DNA of 64,000 nt, taken from positions 87,816,958 to 87,880,957 of the forward strand of contig CP136069.1 in the NCBI GenBank assembly GCA_032622095.1. The letters run 5' to 3'. How positions within the stretch are numbered: position 1 is the stretch's first letter; each line of letters begins with the position of its first letter. The translations under genes and the position numbers were made by a program. This stretch comes from Siphonodentalium dalli (Eukaryota; Mollusca; Scaphopoda; Gadilida; Siphonodentaliidae). Positions 22,736 through 33,215 of the stretch are shown piece by piece. The notes beneath the pieces are model-generated. The model saw only the letters and a list, made by a program, of their open reading frames with translations. It did not search any database and was not told where the DNA came from.

Positions 22736-23167
22736 ATAGAAACTAGGGTTGAAACGATTAATCGACTAGTCGTAGACGACGCTGAAATGTCAGAACGTCG
22801 ACTCTGAATTTTGCCGTCGACTAGTCGGAATATAGTGTATTAGTTTCATGTATAACGTTTTCAAGATCGATTCCGGCATAAACGGTGTTAACTGCGCGTA
22901 AGTTATGGTAAGTATAACGTTTGGTGGCACCCGGAATTGACAGTGTTACTAGTATAAACACACACGGACCGGTGACCCGACTATTAATTGGACGAATGAA
23001 ATTGACAACACATTGTCTCACTCGTCGTTTGAGGTCAAAGACATGATGGCAATGATTGACGCGGCTTTGTAGTTTGTCCGAGACCGCTTTGATACAGACA
23101 CTGTGTATATTTCCATTGATCTCGCACCGTCGGATTATGATGCGACGCTGGGTGAAGGTCGCTTAAG

Positions 23168-25991
23168 GGGTCATCTCAAAACTAAAATCGGTAAAATGGG
23201 CAAAAACACCGATTTTCCCGATTGATAACGCTTTGTGGAAGTCATTTCTACCGATAAAATACCGATTACAACGTAGAAACGACGTTTTTGAACCACGCGT
23301 CGATCGGTGAAATCGGTACCGATTTTTCCGATTATGTCAATTTGTGACGGTCACAATCGGTACCGAATCTACCGATCAGAACGTACGTTTCAAAATAACG
23401 TCGCTAATGATCGCAGCGCCTGAGTACTTCGGTATCGCCGTAGCCTATTGGTCTAGCAACATTGGTCTATTATCAAGTTAATAGGCCTACCGGTACCACG
23501 AACGCCTGTGTTATATAGGCGACCATTCATTCATTGTCAAATCTTTCGACTGGTATTTGTGATGTAATTGGTATAAATCATCACGAAATTACAGTCACAA
23601 TGCTATGCCAAATGTGCAGTTTCAATCAATCATAGCCTGATAATGAAGTATTTATATCAGCTAATTACGTATTAGGTAATTTTCGTGCGACAAAGACACG
23701 CCTATTTTAAGTTTGATCGACAGCTGTTGTTTTAACTAATTGTCGTAGAGCCAACTCACTCACGTTTTAGTTGGGATAAAAAATAGATCCATGCACTGGT
23801 GATTTGTAAAGAAATCAAATAGAGAAAAGATATCCTTACCCAAACTAAAACATAATTAGTGATTCAAAAGAATAAAATGTTCAATTTAAGCGAGTCACCG
23901 GAACATTTTTTAAGAAAATGGCGGGGTTCTCCGAAAACGGATACCTACTCAGTGCGCGTGCCAGGTACCACGAATCTGTTTACGTTTTGACAAACACATG
24001 CTTTCGAGTGTCTGTATTACAAGATCCCGCACACGTCATGTGTACATTCTGTTCTGAGAGTGTTCTGTTCTTGTAGTCCCTTCTTTGCATATATAATGGC
24101 TAACAATATTGATCTCGTAAAAAAAAGAGTCTACTCCAGTCTGGCCCGGTAGCATGGATGCATAGACTACCTTTGCCCCCCCCCCCCCCCCCCCCCCCCC
24201 CCCACCCCAAACCTCGACGAGAGATCGCGATCATCTAGCAAAAACCAAATTAAAAACCCACCCCAGCCTGTCTGGAGACCCATTCGCATAGGAATAGAAT
24301 GGCAACTTGGATTCATATATGCGATTAATTTGGGGAGATTAACATTAGATCTGTCGATACATGAAGATTATAGAAACGCGACACACACCAGGAAAACGTT
24401 TGAATCTGCCGGGTAAACATGAGCGACATGCGATGGGCGGAGCTTTACGGGATTCAGCCAATCACGCAACGAATAGATAAACAGTGAAGAAATATCACAA
24501 TACATTCTGATACATTGCAGATAAAATACGTTAATATGTTAAACAATTAGTAATAATTGAATGAGTATGCAGATTATGCTAAAATGGTAATTGATATGAC
24601 AATCAATGATGATTAAAGTGTAATTTGATGAGATGAAAGTGGAGTGAAAATCATACAATTTATCAATTTATGTGCATATGTAAAGTACGGATTCGGAAAC
24701 GAACAAAATATTTCCGATGAGAATAATTGTTACTGCCAATTAATCTAATAATACCTAATACCTAAAAGAATGCAAATAAACCACTATCTGATTTTTTTTT
24801 CGATGGAAAATACACGACCATCTGGGCCCTAGATCTATGTTGGCCTATAACAAAAATCGAACATAAAACGTCTCAATCGGTACCGATTTCACCGAGTGTT
24901 TTTGCAACTACGGCGTTAACTTTTTCATACATGTACAACAACAAATCGAACATTAAAAGTTTATAAATCGGTACCGATTTCACCGATTGACTTACCGACT
25001 GCGACGTAATGCGTTCACTCATGGATATTGATCGGTAAAAACGGTACCGATTTTACCGTTAATGACGCTACTAACGTGATTACGCTGTCTGACTTTAGCG
25101 ATTATTTTCCGATTCAAAAGGCTTGAATACAATCGGTAAATGGCAATCGGTACCGATTGGAGTTTTGATATGACCCCAGTCTGAGTAAACTCATACCTAA
25201 ATATTCATTACAACATTGAATATTAGGTCTGACGGATAACATCGCTATCTCATTTCCAAGTCCTCGGGATCCCGTAATCCGATTGATTGTGTAAATTATT
25301 TTCCGTCCAATGAAACCGTATGGGTTAATAAACAAGTGTTAGTGGGCGGAAATTCCATAATGTCACCTCTAAATATAGTAACAGAGTCGGTATTTCTCCG
25401 ATCGAAAGCGATGCTTGCAAATACAACAGAAAAAATGGCTTCGAAATTATATATTCGGATTAATTTGAAGGATGTGCTTGACCTGATAGATAGGCCTGCG
25501 CATGGTACCAACTTGGCCTCCCATAAATATAAATAGAACTCACTCATGTCCGTGTATTTGATTTACTTTATTGTAACATGGTTTGCAAATCAAATTATTT
25601 GTCGTAAAAAAGTCATCTGAAAGTTAAACACCGAGGAAATGACTTAATTTTATGCTTTTAAATAATTCTAAAGCATCATTTTTGATGACGACCTTATTTT
25701 TTGCTCTCGGATGCAGCTTTCCGGTTGATGCAGCGAGTTCATCTCCCGAAAAAGAATAGTCGCACACACGACAAATATTATCTTCTGTAAGTTTATGTCG
25801 CGACACGGGCCATATTGCGAAGCACAACAAATAACACGTGGGGACACCTGTCAATCATCGATGTATTTTTTTAAATCCGTGACGTCATTTTGGGGAAGCT
25901 CTTCGCTGAATAGAAATGGTTTTGGCGACATTAGCTCCAGACTCTAGATTTCAAATATAGAGTCGACGTTCACCCAGACTGAGATGGTCCC
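23168..25991. mobile_element. Composite insertion inside the hAT-like element, rich in the palindrome ATCGGTACCGAT
   Basis: Bounded by TAAG on both sides (23164-23167, 25992-25995) and by imperfect inverted ends GGGTCATCTC / GAGATGGTCCC. The 744-bp relative reads straight through this point. Inside, GGGGTCATCTCAAAACT (23167) pairs with AGTTTTGATATGACCCC (25160-25176), and CAGTCTGAGTAAAC (25177) pairs with GTTCACCCAGACTG (25968-25981). So it may be two abutting elements. ATCGGTACCGAT-like palindromes cluster at 23300-23360 and 24870-25160. A C-run of about 30 lies near 24175-24203. Confidence 0.6.
25624..25854 (-). pseudogene. Possible coding relic with a C-x2-C motif inside the nested element
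   Basis: A 76-codon open frame contains NICRVCDYSFSGDELAAS and KLHPRAKNKVVIKNDALELF. Its composition looks more protein-like than neighbouring chance frames. It starts without an ATG at its 5' limit and has no family I can name. It could be the N-terminal zinc-binding part of a transposon protein. Confidence 0.25.
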
Positions 25992-26557
25992 TAAGGTGAC
26001 GTCATTTGTGCTACCGTATATAAATGATACTGACATTAAGAACTGGCTATCGTATTTTACAACGTAGCCTATACAGTTACTATAGGGCGTATTTAGTCGG
26101 AACATTAACATTTTATAGTGACACCGCTCGGCACCGGTTTATTGGTGATCACGTGACTAAACGAAATAATCTCGAACGCTGATATTAAATTTAAAACCTG
26201 TATAAATGATCGTGTATCTAATCATTATCCACCACATGTCTAATTATATAATTACATTCAGTGTGTTGGATAAATATCAAGATGTTTACAGTATTATTTC
26301 CCAAATAAATTGGTGTGTATGCAGGGAAATGCGCAACACAATAGACCGTCATTGCATCAGTCATCAGTGTACGCCATGTACAATGAATTTTCCGTACAAT
26401 GGTATGTTTGAAAGTTTTGATATCGGGTACCGACTAGTCGACGCAACGCGACTTTTGGGCCTCGACTAGTCGACTCTGAAATTCACTAATCGTTTCAACA
26501 CTAGTAGAAACGACCAGGCCTTCACAGTGTATCATTATCAGATCGAATATTGATATA

Positions 26558-27633
26558 GTTTTGCCATTGTACTGTTATCGACCTAAAAACTGAAATATCA
26601 AGATCAATGATATATTTAATGCACACTGCGAAACAAATTGATCATCTAATTTGCTAACATTGCAGGATTATTAATGAAATTAGAAGTAACACATTTCTAT
26701 CATGCTTTGTTTATGATTTAAAAAGAACCCAACTTCATTTGAAATCTATTCGGCAACATTCGGATTTTCACCAACAACAGTTTTGACTAACCTAAACAAC
26801 GAACACGTAAACGCACACAATGTACTTGTATTCCAATATGATACTGTTGTTTTTCCATTTAGCATGCTATTTTGTTTTCCAAGCGACCATGCTTTCTAAT
26901 GCAAACAAACTTTAAATATTGGAAAGACGGAATAAGCTGAGTTCACTTCGTGAGGTCAAATGAGTTCATAATCTTTCCAAGTTATGTAAACATCATGGTA
27001 AAAGTATATTTTTCACATTATTAAAATTTCCGCTTTCAAATAACGTGTGTGGCATTCAGAACAAATATCATGTCTTCTAAGGAAAAAACAGTAAATAGTT
27101 TTGTCATTGTACTGTTATCGAACTGAAATATCAAGATCAATCATCAATGATATATTTAATGCACACTGCGAAACAAATTGATCATCCAATTTGCTAACAT
27201 TGCAGGATTATTAATGAAATTAGAAGTAACACATTTCTATCATGCTTTGTTTATGATTTAAAAAGGACCCGACTTCATTTGAAATCTATTCGGCAACATT
27301 CGGATTTTCACCAACAACAGTTTTGACTAACCTAAACAACGAACACGTAAACGCACACAATGTACTTGTATTCCAATATGCTACTGTTGTTTTTCCATTT
27401 AGCATGCTATTTTGTTTTCCAAGCGACCATGCTTTCTAATGCAAACAAACTTTAAATATTGGAAAGACGGAATAAGCTGAGTTCACTTCGTGAGGTCAAA
27501 TGAGTTCATAATCTTTCCAAGTTATGTAAACATTATGGTAAAAGTATATTTTTCACATTATTAAAATTTCCGCTTCCAAATAACGCGTGTGGCAATCAGA
27601 ACAAATATCATGTCTTCTAAGGAAAAAACAGTT
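26558..27633. repeat. Tandem duplication, 2 x ~540 bp, nearly identical
   Basis: Unit 1 is about 26558-27093 and unit 2 about 27098-27633 (period 540; for example ACTGTTATCG at 26571 and 27111). Only a handful of substitutions and small indels separate them, so the duplication is recent. Confidence 0.92.
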
Positions 27634-28949
27634 TACTGTCACAATTGTGATATTCTATTACAGTTGTTAGTGGTTTTATGTGAGCAGGTGAACAATGTTT
27701 AAAATCTGCATTAAAATAGTACGAGAATGGTTTAATAGTGATGTTCATTCATACGAAATTAAATTAAAGACATATTATGTACTTGTTCTGGTGCGTGAAA
27801 CTGATCAGTTAGTATCCAGGCACTGTGCCAACTGGAGGAATGTAGCATTTTATTGACATCGCCGAAAATCTGAATCAAATCGACCATACCACTCGATAGA
27901 AAACATTGTCTGAACTATACTCAATTGTAAATATTTACTACTCGATTCGGGACGCATCTATCAGCGATAAACTAACGAAAATGATTTCTCCATCGAGAGT
28001 CACTGCATTTAATTAATACAGAAGACTGACAGTGTGTGTTGTCATCTTGGATGTAATATTTGTAAAAATTACTACTTTGAACAAGATTATTCTCCATTTA
28101 TATTTGATTACCCTACCGGAGTGTTTCACATCACTGTGAGACAAAAATATGTTGGCTGTCAAAGCTGTTCGTACATACATGAATCAGTCCCTCCCATGAG
28201 GAAAACACTACGAGAGCACCTATTTGCTTCAGCTACTCAGAAGATAGATGTAATTGCACCAAGAATAAAATATGGTGGGTTGTTCTCAACATGTCATCAA
28301 AGATGGGAAAATAGCTGAATAACCTTCAAATAGACTGAAATAGTTATTTAAATATTGAATCAACAATTTATTAGTCACCGCAAGAATTTTGACAAAAGGG
28401 ACAACTGAAAACTGAAAATTGCAAGTGAGCTACGTCTCCCACAAAGGACTGATGATGTAGAAATTTGTACATTTGTTTCATCACATAGTATAGTTTCCAC
28501 AATAATTCAATAAATTTTCTCCCGAAGTAATCTATGTATGTCCTTAGTCATTGTCCCGATGGCCATCTATGTATAATTTGTCATTAGTTCATCATGATAA
28601 AATTCAGTGAAATGACATTATTTAGCGGCTTTATTTAAATGCAGAACAAGTTCATTCACTGAAGTGAAATGCAACATGAAAGCCAATAATTATAACACAA
28701 ACGGCTGGAGTAGACTATGTGAATATCGCTTCAGTTTGCCCCTAAACTGAGTAATATCATTTTACGAAATCACCAAACCTAGTAATATCATTTTACGACA
28801 TCACAAATTCGAGTAATATTGATTTACGACATGCCGCAAATCTACTTCACTGCTAATTTAATGTGCAGGTATCGATGTTTTTGATGTAACACATCTAAAA
28901 GAGTTGTCAGTTACTTAAAGGGCCAATCTAATTAATAAACTCAGTATTA
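27634..28949. other. Intronic DNA with a short tandem repeat
   Basis: An open frame at 28034-28318 has no recognisable product. At about 28748-28832 a ~41-bp unit 'gagtaatatcattttacgacatcac' is repeated three times with divergence. Confidence 0.45.
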
Positions 28950-29077
28950 CTTGGTTGGTTTGATATTAGGCCCAATCTCAGCCTTGGGTAATGATCACAT
29001 CAGCATTCGACCTTCGGTTTCAGGCTGATATGAGGTGACCTCAGGCTGATTTTGTGCCTAATATCAAACCAACCAAG
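28950..29077. mobile_element. TA-flanked MITE, CTTGGTTGGTTTGATATTAG ends
   Basis: Inverted ends CTTGGTTGGTTTGATATTAG / CTAATATCAAACCAACCAAG of at least 22 bp enclose 128 bp. They are flanked by TA at 28948-28949 and 29078-29079. Consistent with a Tc1/mariner-type MITE. Confidence 0.85.
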
Positions 29078-29079
29078 TA

Positions 29080-29190
29080 CAGTAATGCCCTAAGTGATCG
29101 AGCCCTTAACCATAGCAGAATTTTGGGTAACTTTTCAGGATTTAGTCGAAATATGGCTTGTTGCCATTCATCGGAAAGCTCTCGGGCATT
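29080..29190. mobile_element. Half CAGTAATGCCCTAA MITE sharing the TA of its neighbour
   Basis: Starts immediately after the TA at 29078-29079 and runs to GAAAGCTCTCGGG. The second arm is absent. Confidence 0.75.
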
Positions 29191-29285
29191 GATGTAATAT
29201 TCTCTGAATGTCACTACTGATATTACAATATTAAAATGGGTATCGTAACGATAATATTTTAGTTCATATCATGAAGATATTATGT

Positions 29286-29333
29286 AGGCATAATGAGGCA
29301 ATCTCCTTACCAACTGAGCCAAAGAGGACCCCC
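29286..29333 (-). other. tRNA-like 5' half (A-box), probable SINE or tRNA relic
   Basis: On the minus strand GGGGTCCTCTTTGGCTCAGT is followed by TGGTAAGGAGATTGCCTC. TGGCTCAGTTGG fits the polymerase III A-box and the D-arm of a tRNA. No B-box (GGTTCGANTCC) follows within 80 bp, so it is not a complete tRNA. Confidence 0.3.
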
Positions 29334-29339
29334 ACTCAC

Positions 29340-30104
29340 AATGAATTAAAATTATTTTTGCATACTAAGGATAATATTGATTGAGAGATAAAGATACAAA
29401 TGAGAAATAGCCCATTGTGTATATTCCTGGAAGTCACACTGCAAGGAAAATAAAACATTTTCTAATACAGGAATTTGAAGGATATCACTTTGATCAAATG
29501 GACCTTATTTATAGAATGTAAAAGTTGTCAAATTTAATGGTCATGAAGCCTCTGGGCTAAGTAAACTCCCAACAGTTAAGTAATTTTCTTATATTAGTCA
29601 GTTTCAGCCACATGTGAGTGTCTGTCGAAAATTGTTGAACGCACCCATCTCTACATCAAAGTTTCTAAATTTTGAACTTATGGAGTTTGATCTCTACATG
29701 TGTAGCCAGTGTAGAGACTTAAGAGATTATCTAGCCCGCAACGTATATCAACAAAATTCGCCTAAATTGTCTTATTTTTAAACTACAAAGCAGTAAAGTG
29801 TTGTCACTTCATCAGGAAAGAACACCGTTCTAGCAGCAAATCATCATTATTTTGATAATTAAGCAAGTGTAATTTTTTTTATAAATTGTTATTCATACAC
29901 AGGCGAGCAATTGCTTATTACCTGTTAATGACTTAAGGGTTTTATGAGATCTGATAATTTGAGAGGAGGTTGCTGACTTTAGCCTAGAAACATTTTGTCC
30001 TAAAAATTTGGCCAAATGATATTTCCTTTGACCATTTTCCCCAAATAATAGCCATTGGCTAATTTGGCCACCGACAGCAAGCACCATGTTACTTTATCAA
30101 CTGA
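29340..30104. other. Intronic DNA, nothing recognised
   Basis: AT-rich sequence lacking exon or repeat signatures. Confidence 0.4.
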
Positions 30105-30222
30105 TCACTGAGTGCTTTCCAATAATGGCAACAAGCAATATTTCCGACTAAATCCTGAAAAGTTACCCATAATTCTGTTGCAGTTAAGGAGTCGATTAGT
30201 AGTTAGGGCATTATTGTAACCG
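30105..30222. mobile_element. Half CAGTAATGCCCTAA MITE, opposite orientation
   Basis: Runs from GAGTGCTTTCCAATAATGGC to GGGCATTATTG|TA, the right arm of the palindromic family. It ends 45 bp from the donor of exon 30267-30341. Confidence 0.7.
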
Positions 30223-30266
30223 AGATTTTATGATGATCTATCACTGTGCAATAATGGAAAACTTAC

Positions 30267-30341
30267 TCAGATCTCTATTGCAGTTATCTTCTGGGAGCTG
30301 AATACAGAAGGAAGTGCTCAAACCACACCGCATGGAAACAT
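30267..30341 (-). CDS. Frizzled-type domain, second exon (upstream module)
   Basis: A 75-nt phase 1-1 exon with acceptor ATCTTTTGCAG and donor GTAAGT. It encodes DVSMRCGLSTSFCIQLPEDN, then CNRDL. With exon 31846-32100 it completes an Fz module: CRDTC...C...C...LPEDNC resembles the end of Fz cysteine-rich domains (PCRxxC...C...WPExxxC). Three cysteines lie here. The intron to the preceding exon is about 1.5 kb, the shortest confirmed one in the gene apart from those around 2-5 kb. Confidence 0.8.
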
Positions 30342-30812
30342 CTGCAAAAGATATCGTACAATGTTAAAGCCAGATAAACAAAATAGTTTGTTTCTAAGGG
30401 AATGCCTCATCTCCCAAACAAGAGAGTCAATGACTGTGGAGTCACTCACCAGGCTACCGGGACTCTGAAGACTGTGACTTTGAAGTCTACTTCAGTCTGT
30501 ACAATTAAAAATAACTTTAAAACATGTTATCAACTTCTCAGTCACTCTCCACCTATGCTGAGCTGATAATTTCACAAGAACTGTATTATCCTTATTTGGA
30601 CCCATTACGATTCATGATGATAAACCATGTCAAGGGATACCATGTTCCCTGAAGGTATTAAAAAATTTTGGGGAAGGGTTAGTCAGCATCATCTATGGCA
30701 CACTGGGTTATATTGTATCATACAGAGATATGCTATTAACATACTAGTAATTGCAATACACCTAATTACATAGACAAAAAGGGTTAACAGCCTATATACA
30801 TATGACATTAAA

Positions 30813-31057
30813 CAGTAATTCCCTAAATAATCGAATCCTTAACCAAAGCAGAAATATGGGTAATTTTTCAGGATTTAGTCGGAAATATGACTTGTTGCCA
30901 TTCATCGGAAAGCTCTCACTGAGAGCTTTCCGATGAATGGCAACAAGCCACTGAGAGATTTCCGATGAATGGCAACAAGCCATATTTCCGACTAAATCCT
31001 GAAAAATTACCCATAATTCTGCTGTGGTTAAGGAGTCGATTATTTAGGGCATTACTG
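30813..31057. mobile_element. Palindromic CAGTAATGCCCTAA MITE with internal duplication
   Basis: CAGTAATTCCCTAAATAATC ... GGGCATTACTG palindrome, 245 bp. The centre repeats GAGAGCTTTCCGATGAATGG twice, so it is longer than the 214-bp copy at 47154-47367. Confidence 0.85.
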
Positions 31058-31188
31058 TATATACACTGATAAGATATAACTACCATATGATCCTAGAAAA
31101 CTAAGATATAACTACCATATGATCCTAGAAATCTATATATACCAAACATGAATTCAACAGCACAAATAATTTCTCTTGTAGAGCAGTA

Positions 31189-31320
31189 CAGTAATGCCCT
31201 AAGTAATCGACTCCATAACCACAGCAGAATTATAGGTAACTTTTCAGGATTTAGTCGGAAATATGGCTTGTTGCCATTCATCAGAAAGCTCTCGGGAGTC
31301 GATTACTTAGGGCATTGCTG
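31189..31320. mobile_element. Truncated CAGTAATGCCCTAA MITE, TA-flanked
   Basis: Has both termini (CAGTAATGCCCTAAGTAATC and TACTTAGGGCATTGCTG) and TA on both sides, but only one internal arm: 132 bp with most of the right arm deleted. Confidence 0.85.
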
Positions 31321-31509
31321 TAGGTGGGTTGGTGGTGTTAAATCTCTTATCTCGACCCTGTTTGAGAACCATGCCCATGCAGCTCTGTGGAACTGTTTGT
31401 TTTTTCAAATATGTCAGATAAGATCAAATCTGACATTGCGGCATGTGTTCAGGTAATTAACTCAAGAAGCCTGAAATGCTTATTATTGTCAAGCTAGAAA
31501 GAGATATAA

Positions 31510-31622
31510 CTTTGAGTGAGAGCTTTCCGATGAATGGCAACAAGCCATATTTCCAACTAAATCCTGAAAAATAACCCATAATTCTACTGTGGTTAAGGAG
31601 TCGGTTATTTAGGGCATTACTG
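31510..31622. mobile_element. Half CAGTAATGCCCTAA MITE
   Basis: GAGAGCTTTCCGATGAATGG to GGGCATTACTG|TA; the left arm is missing. Confidence 0.75.
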
Positions 31623-31845
31623 TATCTAAAACAAAATCCTAATTCATAAATTATTTAAGTATGTAAATAAAAGTAAAAAAACGGTGGATGCAACATGGTC
31701 ATAGATTTTGATCACGATAAAAGTTCACCAAACTCTGTATGAACCCCGGGGTTCACACAGTTTGCTGAATTTTTCTTGCAGTAAAAATCCTATGACCACA
31801 TCGAAGCTGCTGTTTATTTCTTATGATAATTAAGGAAACACATAC

Positions 31846-32100
31846 CTGCACAGGTGTCGCGACACATTGGTTCGGGATCAGAGCATCGTGGAAACAGTCC
31901 ATAGCATACAACACCCATCAAATTTTGGTAGCAGTATGTCCCCATTACAGCATTCAAGGATGGCCGAATTTTCTCGAATAAAATGAAAGAATTCTCCAAA
32001 TTTCCGCCATACATATTTGGCATTCGGGTGTCTGAGAAGCCGATTTGTGCACATTCTCTGACTGGATTTTTTATGCATGAACAGTTGTTCTTGCATTGCC
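31846..32100 (-). CDS. Frizzled-type cysteine-rich domain, first exon (upstream module)
   Basis: A 255-nt phase 1-1 exon with acceptor TTCTCTTTCAG and donor GTATGT. It encodes 85 residues with nine cysteines: CKNNCSC near the start, then ECAQIGFSDTRMPNMYGG, aligning with the Fz C-x(n)-T-x2-PN block. These are followed by GTYCYQNLMGVVCYGLFPRC (equivalent to C-x(n)-FLC-x(4)-P-x-C) and PEPMCRDTCA (equivalent to PCRxxC). It joins exon 30267-30341 in frame. It is preceded by linker exon 38975-39022. Fz domains bind Wnts and lipid-modified or protein ligands in known receptors; ligand specificity is not inferable here. Confidence 0.88.
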
Positions 32101-32279
32101 CTGAAAGAGAAATTAAAGTCTGGTCACACGTCCCACGAAAAAGGGTGGCTTTGTTTGCATTATTTTTAGAAATGAATAATTTAAATTTGGGAACAATCAT
32201 TGAAACAAACATCGCCTCCAAATGTCTGTGTTGCTAAAACATCTAGTTTTATTTGAGTCAAAACTCCATGAGAAATTAT

Positions 32280-32720
32280 CAGACCAGACCGAAGTTCAAA
32301 CTTGATCAGGACTTTCTCATATGAATTCCCTATTTTGCCTACATCTGGACAATAAAATAATCAGCAAATTATAAGTTGAAAAGGGGTATAACTCCATCAG
32401 AAATGGTCGGACAGGACCTTAATTTGAACTTATCTGGACATTCTCATATGAAGGCCACATACTAGCTTCATTAAATTTTGTCCAATACTATTCAAATTAT
32501 AAACCTGACAACAAAATAAACAGCAAATTCTAAGTCGAAAATAAGGCATAACTCCGTCAGAAATGATTGTACCGAATCCAAATTTGAACTTGATCTTCTC
32601 ATATGAAGTCCATATACCAAGTTTCATAAAATTCTGTCATAATAAGTTATCATCCGGGCAACAAACATTTCAGACAGATGGACAAACAGACAAATGGATG
32701 GATAAACAGACACATGGACG
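32280..32720. repeat. Degenerate repeat with 'actccatcagaaatggtcggac' units
   Basis: Three ~110-bp units ('ataactccgtcagaaatgat', 'ttgaacttgatc', 'ctcatatgaa') are followed by GACAAACAGACAAATGG and GGACGGACAACC tracts. Confidence 0.75.
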
Positions 32721-32739
32721 GACAACCACTACTCTTTTC

Positions 32740-33211
32740 TATAGTCCCCCAATTTTGTTTTCTGGAGTCAAAAATCCTAAATACATGTAGATGGGTCAAG
32801 TGTTATGCAGGTTCAATGTTTTCTTTCACATTCACCGTTTGCTGATGTTGTGACGAAATAAACACATACAATTTCTAACAATTTCACGCCTCATTTTTGA
32901 CAGGCAATCCACTAGAATAATAGTAAATATTAATATGTATTAATAATATGTATATTTTGAAAATGTCAGACAGAGATCCTTACTGGCATCAGGGTCAAAT
33001 TTGAATACAGAACCCCCTCCCAATGCCAGATGTTGGCCAGATGTTGGCCAGACGTTCTCAATTTCTAGAGTTAAATTTCCCGAGATGATTGATTTCAATA
33101 TGATGATCCATGTGATTTTGTGATTTGCTTCAAATGTCAAAACAGAAGAACATAATAAATTAGTTTTCATTTCTTTCTAACAGCTAAATTTTGTTTAATC
33201 ATTAACAATTC
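32740..33211. other. Intronic DNA with a short direct repeat
   Basis: CCAGATGTTGG is repeated at 33026, 33036 and, diverged, 33049. Otherwise unremarkable. Confidence 0.4.
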
Positions 33212-33215
33212 TTAA

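Larger units (their letters stand above)
22744..26503. mobile_element. 3760-bp hAT-like element with a nested insertion
   Basis: Ends are TAGGGTTGAAACGATTAATC and CACTAATCGTTTCAACACTA, with further inverted ATCGACTAGTCG-type motifs inside. It is flanked by ATAGAAAC (22736-22743) and GTAGAAAC (26504-26511), an 8-bp duplication with one mismatch as expected for hAT. No hAT transposase frame is visible, so it is non-autonomous. The 744-bp element 33989-34732 shares both ends and lacks the nested block 23168-25991. Confidence 0.85.

Noticed and set aside
28034-28318. 94-codon plus-strand Cys-containing frame
   Set aside because: The cysteines do not form a recognisable pattern; no flanking splice sites of matching phase.
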